Assembly (NCBI GenBank): GCA_020051175.1
Contig: JAGVJJ010000040.1
Span: 86,175-150,174, forward strand
Origin: Bacteroidia bacterium
Lineage (GTDB): Bacteria; Bacteroidota; Bacteroidia; 2-12-FULL-35-15
Reading direction: 5' to 3'
DNA: 64,000 nt
Positions 18,244 through 26,304 of the stretch are shown here, one piece after another (position 1 is the first letter of the stretch; each line of letters opens with the position of its first letter). The notes under the pieces are model-generated. The model worked only from the letters and a program-made list of their open reading frames with translations. It did not search any database and was not told the DNA's origin. A program made the position numbers and the translations under genes.

Positions 18244-19932
18244 TTAGTGTTTCCTATTGCTGTTTTCTATTTCGTTTCTATTTTTTTTTGCCAGCCAGTA
18301 TTTACGGTAGGTTTTGTCCGGAGAATGGTCAAGACTTCCGGATTTTACGAGTTTATATATAGACCTTCTGACATCATCAATTGAAATATCACCAAGTTTA
18401 CTTTGGATTTCGTTGGCAGTGATATTTGGGGTAATTCTTAATATTTCTTCAATCAGCGCTTTTAAACGTGGTTGTTCAATGGTTTTTAAGGTTGGTTTAA
18501 TATTAATTTTCGAATTTGCAATCAACTTAGGGTTGATTAAATATTCTGTTCCTTTTTTTATTCCGCGTGTTATAAGAATAGACTGATCAAGTAAGCGATT
18601 AACATAAGAGCGAAGCCTGCCTTCGTCTGTTAACTGTAATTCTTTGCTTAATTGGGTAGTAGGCATTTTTTTATTGCGTGTAATGATGCCCAGAACAATG
18701 AATTCTTTTTGAGATAGCTGGTAATTCCTTGCAATGAAATCAAGCAGCAAAATCGCTTCTTCGTCTAATATTTTAGAATATTGTGTAACGGAGGTGGAGT
18801 TATAGTCGGAAACAGGTACTGGAAACCGTTTGGAATCGCGGCTTGTAATCTCATAAATCAGGTTATACCCTGTACCTTCTCCTTCCATGAGCTTTAAATC
18901 ATGGAGAATACGTATCAGGTGCGGATTTCTTCTATGTGTGGTATGTAAAATATTATTTACTGTTATCCCTAAAGGAAGTCCACCGGGGTTAACAATCTCC
19001 ATGCGATCAACAAATACTTTAATAAAAATATCACCGGAAATAGTATAGCTTTTATGAGCAATAGCATTAATCAGTAATTCTCTGATTAATCTTTCATCAT
19101 AATGCCTGATTTTATTTCTGAATAATCCATGTGGAAACTCATCATAATAAGTTAGTTCAATGGCTTGCTTTTCGATATCTACCAGAAGTTCTTTCGGGTC
19201 TTTGGAATAGTCCTGCCAAACCTCCTTCCTGACTTTTTTTTCCTGCTCGTCATAAACAATATATTGAACGGTTAAGGGATAAACAAGCCTGCTCCTTTGT
19301 GAGCTGGTACCAAGCCAAAGTATTCCTAAGTTTGTAAGCTTACCTCCTTCTAAAAGATTATAATGTTCAATGATTTCAATATCTGTCAGATCTTTAATTG
19401 CTTGTTTAACCCTGTCAGAGGCTCTGATTCCACCAGCAAAATTCAGTATGTTGTTTTCCGGTATCTGATCAATGGAAATATTTCTTATTTGCAGCTCCCA
19501 CTGGAAAGCATCTTTCTCGTTCGCAAGCCGCACAATATCTTCACTTCTTGCCGCCTGGCACTGGTCGCCAACTCGTATATAAATTTTTCCATCTGCAGTA
19601 GTGGCAATGGACTTTAGTGTTGGATGAACAGTAATACTAAAATATTGACCCTTATTAACATGCGTTTCGATACTGTTTAATACAAGTCCCACATTAAAGC
19701 ACAGGGAACGCAAGCGCGTAATTGTTTCACTGGTTAAATTATTATCAATTACTTGCCCTGGAGGCGGCTGTTCTGCCCCGTCTTCAATACCAATTATGAT
19801 TTTACCTCCCTGAACGTTAGCAAAAGCAACGCAGGTTTGTGCCAAATCTCGTAAGCCATCAGTTTTAAGCTTTCCTCCACTGTCGGCTATTTTTTTCAGA
19901 CCTTTATATTCAATACTATTGTCCTCAATCAT
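18244..19932 (-). CDS. AlbA_2-domain (Schlafen-like) ATP-binding regulator inside the type I locus
   Basis: 562 residues. The N-terminal 130 residues match the AlbA_2 domain of predicted transcriptional regulators (E-Y-K-G-L-K at the start, A-F-A-N-V-Q-G-G-K-I-I-I-G-I near 32-45, then R-V-G-D near 126). The middle carries a GHKL-like ATP-binding C-terminal part (R-E-L-L-I-N-A-I-A-H, about 281-290; N-P-G-G-L-P, about 314), and the last 180 residues contain winged-helix-like segments. The gene sits 1 bp after hsdR and before hsdM, so it is co-expressed with the restriction enzyme. The family is often found in restriction or defence loci; here it may control the restriction genes or act as an accessory factor. 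Neither is shown by the sequence. Confidence 0.82.
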   Translation of the reverse strand: MIEDNSIEYKGLKKIADSGGKLKTDGLRDLAQTCVAFANVQGGKIIIGIEDGAEQPPPGQVIDNNLTSETITRLRSLCFNVGLVLNSIETHVNKGQYFSITVHPTLKSIATTADGKIYIRVGDQCQAARSEDIVRLANEKDAFQWELQIRNISIDQIPENNILNFAGGIRASDRVKQAIKDLTDIEIIEHYNLLEGGKLTNLGILWLGTSSQRSRLVYPLTVQYIVYDEQEKKVRKEVWQDYSKDPKELLVDIEKQAIELTYYDEFPHGLFRNKIRHYDERLIRELLINAIAHKSYTISGDIFIKVFVDRMEIVNPGGLPLGITVNNILHTTHRRNPHLIRILHDLKLMEGEGTGYNLIYEITSRDSKRFPVPVSDYNSTSVTQYSKILDEEAILLLDFIARNYQLSQKEFIVLGIITRNKKMPTTQLSKELQLTDEGRLRSYVNRLLDQSILITRGIKKGTEYLINPKLIANSKINIKPTLKTIEQPRLKALIEEILRITPNITANEIQSKLGDISIDDVRRSIYKLVKSGSLDHSPDKTYRKYWLAKKNRNEIENSNRKH

Positions 19933-19933
19933 A

Positions 19934-22414
19934 TTAGCCTATAGATTTATACAATTCTATTTCCAGTTCTTTAACGGCCAGCAAGTACTTTTCTTTGCTG
20001 CCAAACTCGTTTATGATTTCAAGCGGTGAACCAAATTCATCGAAAGGGTTTACCCTCAACACTTCGATATCTTCAATATTGGTAATGCCCTCGTCTGCAT
20101 ACTTGTCTAATAAGGCCTCTAAGACTTTTTTTGCCTGTTCACCATATTTGGTGAAATAGTTCCGCTTTTTCACGTTGTTTGCTCTTTCCTTGCGCGTTAG
20201 CGGTGCCTGGTCAAATGCAACGTGACAAATTAAATCAAACAAATCAACTTCTTTATTTACTGCATCATACAAGGCTTCTACCATTATGCCCTGTTCCTGT
20301 AACTCAGCAATTATGGCTTCTTTTCGGTCACTGTTGTTCCACCTGTTTAAAAAATTGTCAAGCGAACTAAATTGTTCTTTGATCACTTGTTTTGTATGAT
20401 CCTTTAAGCTTGTTGTAATGGGTTTTCCGTGGTGGTCAAAATACATTTCACGACTCACCAGCACAGAAACATCTACACCATTCACATAAATTTTGTCCCT
20501 TTTGGTTTTTGAGTCTTTTACAACCCAGGTGGGCCCAAGTGCTGAGCCGTCCGGGTAACGTATTTTTACCTTTTCAAATTTTATTTCTTCGCCTGTGGCT
20601 TCGTCTAAAACAGTAAGTGTGCTTTCTTCTTCTTCAATTACCACGAATGATAAATCTTCGTTTTGAGAAACCGGTTTTACGCGAATAGGATCTCCATCAA
20701 AATCTTTGTCTGCAAACAAATCGGTGGCGTTTCTGAAATCTAAAATAGTAAAGTAGAGTTTTCCGTATTCTTCATTGATACGCGTACCCCGCCCTATTAT
20801 TTGTTTGAACTTGGTCATTGAATTGATGTTGGCATCCAATACAATAACTTTACATGTTTGGGCATCTACACCAGTGGTCATTAACTCCGATGTTGTAGCG
20901 ATAACGGGATATTTCTCTTCAGGATTAATAAAGTTATCCAGCTCTCTTTTACCTTCGTCATTGTCACCGGTAATTTGTATTACATATTTGTAATTATCTG
21001 CGACTAAATCTGCATTTTGCCTTGCAATCGCAGTTCTCATACGCTCAGCGTGATCTATATCCACACAAAACACAATTGTTTTTGCAAAGCGATCGTAACC
21101 TTTTAAAAATTCTGTTAATTTTTTCGCAACCAATTCAGTCCTTTCGTCAATAACTAAGTTTCGGTCAAAGTCCTTTCGGTTATAGATGCGGTCCTCAACG
21201 ACATTTCCCTCTTTGTCGGTTTTGCCTTGGTCTGGCCGCCAACCTTCGGCATCTACATTTAAACCAATTCTTACAACACGATAAGGAGCAAGAAACCCAT
21301 CATCTATACCTTGTTTCAACGAATACGTATAAACAGGGTCGCCAAAATATTCAGTATTGCTGGTTTCTTTGGTTTCTTTTGGAGTGGCTGTTAAACCAAT
21401 ATGTGTGGCGTTTTTGAAGTAGGATAAAATTTCTCTCCACGAACTATCTTCTTTCGCACTGCCTCTGTGACACTCATCGATTACGATCAAATCAAAAAAG
21501 TCGGGTGAGAAATCTTTGTAAGCATCTTCGATACCAGGCTCATTATTTGTTAGCCCTTGATACAATCCCAGAAAAACCTCGTAGGCTTTATCTTCTGTAT
21601 CAATGCCTCTTTTTTTGTTTGAAATTAGTTCGTCTTTACCGTCTTTATTTGAAACTACCTTTTTTTTGATGATGGTCATTTTATCTTTAAAATGCTTAAA
21701 ATCGCCTTTGCGGGTTTGATCAATCAATGCCGTTCGGTCTGCAAGAAATAGAATTCGTTTTTTGCTTCTTGATTTCCATAATCGGTAAATAATTTGAAAA
21801 GCAGTATATGTTTTCCCCGTACCTGTTGCCATTACAAGCAAAATTCTGTCTTGCCCGTTAGCAATAGCTTCCACAGTTCTATTTACGGCAATTTGTTGAT
21901 AGTACCTGGGTTTGCGATTTGTCCCATCAAAATAATAATCTTGTGAAGCTATTTTTTCAGCTGATGGCGTTGAAATGCCTTTGTACTTTTTGTACTTCTC
22001 CCATAGGTGTTCAGGTGTGGGGAATGCATCTAAACCAATTTCAGTTTCAATGTTTTCGTCCGCTTCGGTTCGGTCATGAAATAAAAAACCATCACCATTG
22101 CTGCTGAATACACAAGGAATGTCAAGGATACGGGCATATTCCAAAGCTTGTTGGATACCAGCTCTAACAGAGTGCTTGTTGTCTTTTGCCTCAATGATTG
22201 CAATGGGAATATTTGGTTTATAATAAAGTATGTAGTCGGCTCTTTTTTGATTTCCTCTTGCTGTAAGCTTCCCCCTAACATATATTTTTCCGTCAGTAAA
22301 AGTAACCTCCTCCAATAGCTGTGTGAGTTTATTCCACCCTGACCGTTCGACAGCAGGAGTAATAAACTTTGTACAAATATCGCGTTCGGATAAACTTTTT
22401 TTATCCATAATCAT
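19934..22414 (-). CDS. hsdR: Type I restriction endonuclease subunit HsdR
   Basis: The motor and nuclease subunit: it translocates and cuts unmethylated DNA. In order: an N-terminal PD-(D/E)XK nuclease (R-A-D-Y-I-L then I-I-E-A-K-D, about residues 58-77), a superfamily 2 helicase core with Walker A M-A-T-G-T-G-K-T (about 194-201), D-E-C-H (about 313-316), I-G-L-T-A-T-P (about 338-344) and Q-I-I-G-R-G-T-R (about 538-545), then a helical C-terminal region. The 826-residue length and order fit the EcoEI-like group. Two start codons lie 6 bp apart (22414 and 22408). It is the first gene of the locus, and the gap upstream is only 142 bp to the convergent-side terminator of rng. Confidence 0.95.
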   Translation of the reverse strand: MIMDKKSLSERDICTKFITPAVERSGWNKLTQLLEEVTFTDGKIYVRGKLTARGNQKRADYILYYKPNIPIAIIEAKDNKHSVRAGIQQALEYARILDIPCVFSSNGDGFLFHDRTEADENIETEIGLDAFPTPEHLWEKYKKYKGISTPSAEKIASQDYYFDGTNRKPRYYQQIAVNRTVEAIANGQDRILLVMATGTGKTYTAFQIIYRLWKSRSKKRILFLADRTALIDQTRKGDFKHFKDKMTIIKKKVVSNKDGKDELISNKKRGIDTEDKAYEVFLGLYQGLTNNEPGIEDAYKDFSPDFFDLIVIDECHRGSAKEDSSWREILSYFKNATHIGLTATPKETKETSNTEYFGDPVYTYSLKQGIDDGFLAPYRVVRIGLNVDAEGWRPDQGKTDKEGNVVEDRIYNRKDFDRNLVIDERTELVAKKLTEFLKGYDRFAKTIVFCVDIDHAERMRTAIARQNADLVADNYKYVIQITGDNDEGKRELDNFINPEEKYPVIATTSELMTTGVDAQTCKVIVLDANINSMTKFKQIIGRGTRINEEYGKLYFTILDFRNATDLFADKDFDGDPIRVKPVSQNEDLSFVVIEEEESTLTVLDEATGEEIKFEKVKIRYPDGSALGPTWVVKDSKTKRDKIYVNGVDVSVLVSREMYFDHHGKPITTSLKDHTKQVIKEQFSSLDNFLNRWNNSDRKEAIIAELQEQGIMVEALYDAVNKEVDLFDLICHVAFDQAPLTRKERANNVKKRNYFTKYGEQAKKVLEALLDKYADEGITNIEDIEVLRVNPFDEFGSPLEIINEFGSKEKYLLAVKELEIELYKSIG

Positions 22415-22497
22415 GAATCGATTTACGTAGTTGAAAAATACGAATTATTGTTGGAGGAGTATTCCTTACTATGATATTTTTTAACGATTCGCACAAC

Positions 22498-22538
22498 AAA
22501 AAAGGGAAGAAAATCTCTTTTTTTCCTTCCCCTTTTTT
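22498..22538 (-). terminator. Terminator downstream of rng
   Basis: Read on the minus strand, GGGAAG pairs with CTTCCC inside longer A/T-rich arms (AAAAAAGGGGAAG and CTTCCCTTTTTT) and is followed by TTTTTT. It starts about 18 bp after the rng stop codon. The symmetric arms may also stop transcription from the other side. Confidence 0.7.
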
Positions 22539-22556
22539 CAGATACTAAAATAACCT

Positions 22557-24113
22557 TTACACCTTTATCTCATCCTCATTTTTATTCAAAAAATGATACT
22601 CCAAAAAGTGATAAGAAGTCATCGCTTTTACTTTAATTTTTTTACCATACTTGCGGCCCCATTTGTGGCGCAGGGAGCTCCAGAAGAATCCTTTAGTAAT
22701 ATAAGCTTCCAGGTATGGGTGTACGCAGAGTGTAACACCCGTTTCGTTTTGCTCTTTTAAAATATAGCGCAGGTTGTTTTCGATCTGGTCCATGAGCACA
22801 ATGCTGGCTTGTATTTCACCGGTACCACCGCAGGTGGGACATTTTTCTACCGTTACAATGTTCATCTCCGGGCGCACACGCTGGCGGGTGATCTGAACTA
22901 AACCAAATTTACTTGGTGGCAGGATGTTGTGCTTAGCACGGTCCTTGGCCATTTCATCGCGTATTTTATCGTACAGCAGCTTGCGGTTTTCGGCAGAGTG
23001 CAGATCGATAAAATCAACCACAATAATACCACCCATATCGCGCAGGCGCAGCTGGCGGGCAACTTCTACGGCTGCTTCCAGGTTTACTTCCAGGGCATTT
23101 GTTTCCTGGTTGTTGTCGGACTTGGCACGGTTACCGCTGTTTACATCAATTACGTGTAAGGCTTCAGTGTGTTCAATAATAAGGTAACCACCGCTTTTCA
23201 TGGTCACTGTTTTCCCAAACAGTGCTTTTATCTGGCGGTCAACACCAAAATTGTCGAAAATAGGTACGCTGCCTTTGTACAGCTTTAATATTTTTTCGCG
23301 CTCCGGTGCAATTGCCGAAAGGTAATTTTTTGTTTCGTCAAACAGCTTTTCCTCATTCACGTGAATGCTGTTGAAGCTGGCATTCAGCAAATCGCGCAGG
23401 ATGGCTGCCGTGCGGTCTATTTCACCCAATACTTTCTGAGGGGGAACAGCGGTTTTTAATGCTTCGTAGCATTTGTTCCACTTGCTCATCAGGTCGTTGA
23501 GGTCGGCATCGAGCTCTGCTACGCTTTTCCCTTCGGCAACGGTACGTACAATTACTCCGAAGTTTTTTGGCTTGATGCTGGCCATGAGCTGCTTTAAGCG
23601 GCTTTTTTCCTCCGATGTTTTTATTTTCTGTGATACTGAGATTTTATCGGCAAAAGGAATAAGAACAATGTAACGGCCTGCAAGCGATATTTCAGAAGTG
23701 ATGCGTGGGCCTTTGGTAGAAATAGGTTCTTTGGCAATCTGTATCAATATCTGCTGGTTTGCACTGATAACATTGCCAATCTTTCCGTCTTTCGGTATTT
23801 CTTTTTCCAGTTTAAAACCCGTTAAATCAGCGCTGCTTTGTTTGCCGGATTGTGTGAGCTGTGTATACCTGTTGAGTGACGCAGCCTGTGGTCCAAGGTC
23901 AAGGTAATGCAGGAAGGCATCTTTTTCGTATCCTACATCCACAAATGCAGCATTGAGGCCGGGCATTACTTTTTTTACACGGCCCAGGTAGATATCGCCA
24001 ACAGAAAAGTTGTTATTTCTTTTTTCACGGTTGAGCTCTACAAGGCGTTTGTCGCTTAATAGTGCAATAACAACTTCGGAGGGTGTTGAATCAATAATTA
24101 ATTCGTTGTTCAC
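22557..24113 (-). CDS. rng: Ribonuclease G family endoribonuclease
   Basis: RNase G/E enzymes make endonucleolytic cuts in AU-rich RNA and mature 16S rRNA 5' ends. The 518-residue product has an N-terminal S1 domain with G-D-I-Y-L-G-R-V-K-K-V and A-A-F-V-D-V-G (about residues 40-65), an RNase H-like/5' sensor middle, and the catalytic DNase I-like part with V-I-D-V-N-S-G (about 324-330) and I-V-V-D-F-I-D-L (about 364-371), which contain the magnesium-binding aspartates. The zinc-link C-P-T-C-G-G-T-G lies near 434-441. It lacks a long disordered degradosome tail, so G-type is preferred. A 215-bp leader with three hairpins separates it from the small basic gene upstream. Confidence 0.93.
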   Translation of the reverse strand: MNNELIIDSTPSEVVIALLSDKRLVELNREKRNNNFSVGDIYLGRVKKVMPGLNAAFVDVGYEKDAFLHYLDLGPQAASLNRYTQLTQSGKQSSADLTGFKLEKEIPKDGKIGNVISANQQILIQIAKEPISTKGPRITSEISLAGRYIVLIPFADKISVSQKIKTSEEKSRLKQLMASIKPKNFGVIVRTVAEGKSVAELDADLNDLMSKWNKCYEALKTAVPPQKVLGEIDRTAAILRDLLNASFNSIHVNEEKLFDETKNYLSAIAPEREKILKLYKGSVPIFDNFGVDRQIKALFGKTVTMKSGGYLIIEHTEALHVIDVNSGNRAKSDNNQETNALEVNLEAAVEVARQLRLRDMGGIIVVDFIDLHSAENRKLLYDKIRDEMAKDRAKHNILPPSKFGLVQITRQRVRPEMNIVTVEKCPTCGGTGEIQASIVLMDQIENNLRYILKEQNETGVTLCVHPYLEAYITKGFFWSSLRHKWGRKYGKKIKVKAMTSYHFLEYHFLNKNEDEIKV

Positions 24114-24141
24114 TCTAAAGTTTTTTAAATAAATACAATTA

Positions 24142-24269
24142 CCCCATTATCCGGCCCTGGGGCTGAATATGGGGATAATAAACAAGGTTAAATGCGTATG
24201 ATCCCGGTTGTATAACCGGAAAGAACACAAGTATACGTGCGTCAGTAAGCAGGGTGGCAAAACCCACCC
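24142..24269 (-). promoter_or_regulatory. Structured leader of rng with three hairpins
   Basis: In the 215 bp before rng there are three inverted repeats: 24142-24174 (CCCCAT...ATGGGG with further inner pairing), 24204-24219 (CCGGTT/AACCGG) and 24252-24269 (GGGTGG/CCACCC, loop CAAAAC). None is followed by a T-tract on the minus strand, so they look like RNA leader structures rather than terminators. RNase E and some RNase G genes are known to be controlled through their own leader. That this applies here is inference. Confidence 0.45.
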
Positions 24270-24306
24270 GGCTGAAAGGAGATAATAAATATATACAGCA
24301 CGTGAA

Positions 24307-24333
24307 AATAATTCCGGTTATGCCGGAATTATT
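24307..24333 (-). terminator. Hairpin at the end of the small basic gene
   Basis: A perfect 11-bp stem AATAATTCCGG/CCGGAATTATT with a 5-base loop contains the stop codon of the small basic gene. On the minus strand the second arm ends in TTTT; on the plus strand it is followed by six T. It may end transcripts in either direction. Confidence 0.6.
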
Positions 24334-24418
24334 TTTTCTTATGTCTGTTTTTTCTCAAACGTTTTTTACGTTTGTGAGTAGCCATTTTATGTCTTTTTCT
24401 TTTCTTTCCGCTTGGCAT
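24329..24418 (-). CDS. 29-residue, extremely basic, probably ribosome-associated protein
   Basis: A very short gene encoding 29 residues, of which 21 are Lys, Arg or His. It begins M-P-S-G-K-K-R-K-R-H-K and ends in K-N-R-H-K-K-K. The composition and the K-R/H-K-R pattern are like the AURKAIP1/COX24 (mitochondrial mS38/bacterial bS22-like) group and the small basic ribosomal proteins, which fill gaps on 16S rRNA. I recall very similar small genes next to rng and HU genes in other Bacteroidota, but I cannot check this here. It is 25 bp downstream of the TPR gene and shares its strand with rng and HU. The stop codon is within a hairpin. Confidence 0.75.
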   Translation of the reverse strand: MPSGKKRKRHKMATHKRKKRLRKNRHKKK

Positions 24419-24443
24419 GGTTAAAAGGTTTTAAAAGTTTTTA

Positions 24444-25304
24444 CTAATGTTTGTGTTCTTCTCCGGGAGCACTCTCCCGGGATAATTGGTTGATATAATT
24501 TTGTACTTCAGCTTTTATTGTAACATCATCCGTTTTGCTCATGTAGCTTTTCAGGCTTTCAATGGCACCCTGTTTATCACCTTTTTGCTCGTAAGCATCG
24601 GCCAGGTGAAGGTAGGCTTCAACAAAATCGGGCTGTATTTTCAGCACTTTGTTAAAGCGGGCGATTGCCTTGTCCCACTGTCCGGACCGCTGTGAAAAGA
24701 AAGCGAAATTGAGCTGCAGGTTCACATTGTTGGAATCTGTTTTTTCAATTTCCCTCAGCATTGTAATGCCTTTCATCGGTTCCGGTCCTTCTACATAGCA
24801 GGAGGCAAGGTTGATTCTTACTTCCGTATTTGCCGGGTTGATTTGCAGTACTTTTTCAAATGCTTCCATCGCTTTTGCATAAAGCGCAGGTTTTTCTTCC
24901 TCTTTAAAAAAGCGCGTAGCCATGAAATACCTGTTGCCGGCTTCTTCCCAGTTTTTTTCTGTTGAAGAGGCAAGCGCTGCTTTTTCCATGAAATGGGCAG
25001 CCAGTAGTGGCTGACGGACACTGTCCACCAGGTTGATAATGGCTTCAAAAGCAGTTTTTTTGTCGGCAGCACTCACTGTTGCTTCTTCCAGTTGTTTTAC
25101 CCTTTGTTTTTGTTCATCGGGTAGTAATTTCCTGGCGTTTTCAATCAGCGGTTCTATGCTGCTTGCATTAGTGTGGCCGGCATGTCCTGACTCTGCTGTA
25201 ACCTTCTCTTTTTCAGGGATTTTGGTATTTGCAAATAATAAAAGAACGATGAGAATAACTATGCCTGCAATTACTGCGATTTGCTTTGTGTTTACAGACT
25301 TCAT
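24444..25304 (-). CDS. Membrane-anchored TPR protein
   Basis: 286 residues. One hydrophobic segment (about residues 9-27) acts as an N-terminal membrane anchor, followed by a His-rich linker (G-H-A-G-H-T) and then a helical repeat region. Typical tetratricopeptide units are visible (A-L-Y-A-K-A-M-E-A-F-E-K-V-L-Q-I-N-P-A-N at about 140-160; A-I-A-R-F-N-K-V-L-K-I-Q-P-D-F at about 213-227; A-Y-L-H-L-A-D-A-Y-E-Q-K-G-D near 230). TPR domains mediate protein-protein contacts; the partner is unknown. The domain faces the periplasm if the anchor is a normal N-in signal anchor. Confidence 0.8.
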   Translation of the reverse strand: MKSVNTKQIAVIAGIVILIVLLLFANTKIPEKEKVTAESGHAGHTNASSIEPLIENARKLLPDEQKQRVKQLEEATVSAADKKTAFEAIINLVDSVRQPLLAAHFMEKAALASSTEKNWEEAGNRYFMATRFFKEEEKPALYAKAMEAFEKVLQINPANTEVRINLASCYVEGPEPMKGITMLREIEKTDSNNVNLQLNFAFFSQRSGQWDKAIARFNKVLKIQPDFVEAYLHLADAYEQKGDKQGAIESLKSYMSKTDDVTIKAEVQNYINQLSRESAPGEEHKH

Positions 25305-25310
25305 TAACTA

Positions 25311-25348
25311 CGAATTACCAGTCTTTGCGAACTACAAATTGTAATTCG
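25311..25348. repeat. Small inverted repeat between HU and the TPR gene
   Basis: CGAATTAC (25311-25318) and GTAATTCG (25341-25348) form an 8-bp stem around a 22-base loop in the 62 bp between the genes. There is no T-tract, so it is not a typical terminator. It resembles the low-complexity AATTCG words seen upstream of other genes in this window. Confidence 0.35.
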
Positions 25349-25366
25349 CTCAGATTGTTTTGATTA

Positions 25367-25666
25367 TTAAGCTGTTACAGCTTTTTTAACACTCTTTTTT
25401 ACTTCTTCCGAGAACGTTTTAGCCGGTTTAAATGCCGGGATATAATGTGCCGGGATAATGATAGTTGTATTTTTAGAGATGTTTCTTCCGGTTTTTTCAG
25501 CGCGTTTTTTCACGATGAAGCTTCCGAAGCCTCTTAAATACACGTTTTCTCCTTTTTCCATTGCACCTTTAACGGATTTCATAAATGCTTCTACACTTGC
25601 CTGTACTACCATCTTCTCAATCCCTGTCTTTTCAGCGATGTCGTTAATAATGTCTGCTTTTGTCAT
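25367..25666 (-). CDS. HU/IHF-family DNA-binding protein
   Basis: 99 residues with the full HU fold: N-terminal T-K-A-D-I-I, the helical core, G-F-G-S-F near residues 46-50, and the DNA-grasping arm around residues 54-77 (R-A-E-K-T-G-R-N, and I-I-P-A-H-Y-I-P-A-F-K-P). The arm normally has an R-N-P-x-T motif, but here it reads N-I-S-K-N-T, which lacks the proline that intercalates into DNA in most HU proteins. A short basic tail (S-V-K-K-A-V) extends the usual 90 residues. It is the first gene of a minus-strand run that includes the TPR, small basic and rng genes, and has a good promoter. Confidence 0.93.
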   Translation of the reverse strand: MTKADIINDIAEKTGIEKMVVQASVEAFMKSVKGAMEKGENVYLRGFGSFIVKKRAEKTGRNISKNTTIIIPAHYIPAFKPAKTFSEEVKKSVKKAVTA

Positions 25667-25722
25667 GTTTATAATATATTTAAAATCAAGTAATTAATTC
25701 GCAATTTTCATTTTAAGGGTTG

Positions 25723-25751
25723 CAAAGATAGTATTTTAATGTATAAACAAA
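25723..25751 (-). promoter_or_regulatory. Bacteroidota-type promoter of the HU gene
   Basis: On the minus strand TTTG (25751-25748), a 17-bp spacer and TATCTTTG (25730-25723) match the -33/-7 consensus TTTG/TAnnTTTG. The ATG lies about 57 bp further downstream. The match is good, the spacer slightly short. Confidence 0.65.
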
Positions 25752-25998
25752 AATAATATGCAAAATTTTACTGTTTTTTCGGTGGATAGTAATATGAATA
25801 TCAAAAACTTATCGGTTTTAAGACTTCTTTATTGGCCTGAAGAGAACTTTTGGTGCTTATTATTCAATTGGTTGATGTTCAATTGTTTAGCTGTTGAATT
25901 GTCGGGTTGTCAGATGGTTAAATTGTTTTATTGCAAACTGTCAAATAGCCCCAGTGACAATTGCCAATAGCCAACTGTTTAATTGCCAACTGATTTTG
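25752..25998. other. Non-coding gap with degenerate CAATTG/CAACTG words
   Basis: The space between the HU promoter and the end of the sensor gene has no credible gene. A 70-codon reading frame exists on the plus strand but is of low complexity with no start context. From about 25860 the sequence repeats words such as CAATTG, CAACTG and CAATTGCCAA in both orientations, which can pair into imperfect hairpins. Repeated words of this type are common at gene borders of this phylum and look like decayed repeats. Confidence 0.5.
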
Positions 25999-26304
25999 TT
26001 AACTCACGCGTATGCCTACCACACACACATCATCTACCTGGTCGAGCTCGCCTTTCCAATTATTAAAGGTGTCGCGAAGGATTTTGCGCTGCTCTTTCAT
26101 CGGAAGCTGATAATTTTTAAGAAGAAGATCTTCCAGCTGCTTGTATTTGAACTTTTTACCAAGTGGACCGCCAAACTGGTCGGCATATCCGTCTGAAAAA
26201 ATATAGAAACAGTCGCCTTTTTCAAGCCTGAAACTGTGGTTTGTAAAGGGTTTAGGTTCAGGGAAATAGCCAATTGGCTGCTTGTCGCCTTTAATTTTTT
26301 TCAA
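25999..26304 (-). CDS. C-terminal fragment of the propeller/SpoIIE sensor gene (frameshifted)
   Basis: 101 residues that continue the preceding gene in another frame after a run of seven A (on the minus strand) near 26297-26303. It contains the rest of a SpoIIE/PP2C phosphatase domain: I-F-S-D-G-Y-A-D-Q-F (about residues 31-40) and V-D-D-V-C-V-V-G-I (about 90-98), where the aspartates are the metal-binding residues of this family. The protein in the middle frame stops two residues after the tract, so without correction the phosphatase would lack these residues. The ATG-less start shows it is not an independent gene. Either an extra A in the assembly or a real +1 shift explains it. Confidence 0.75.
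   Translation of the reverse strand: MKKIKGDKQPIGYFPEPKPFTNHSFRLEKGDCFYIFSDGYADQFGGPLGKKFKYKQLEDLLLKNYQLPMKEQRKILRDTFNNWKGELDQVDDVCVVGIRVS

Noticed and set aside
25758-25970. 70-codon plus-strand reading frame in the gap near the HU gene.
   Set aside because: Built from repeated CAATTG/CAACTG words, no start context, and would lie within the promoter region of HU.
25999-26304. The C-terminal SpoIIE piece as an independent gene.
   Set aside because: It starts with a TTG inside the A-tract and continues the phosphatase domain; it makes sense only as part of the larger gene.
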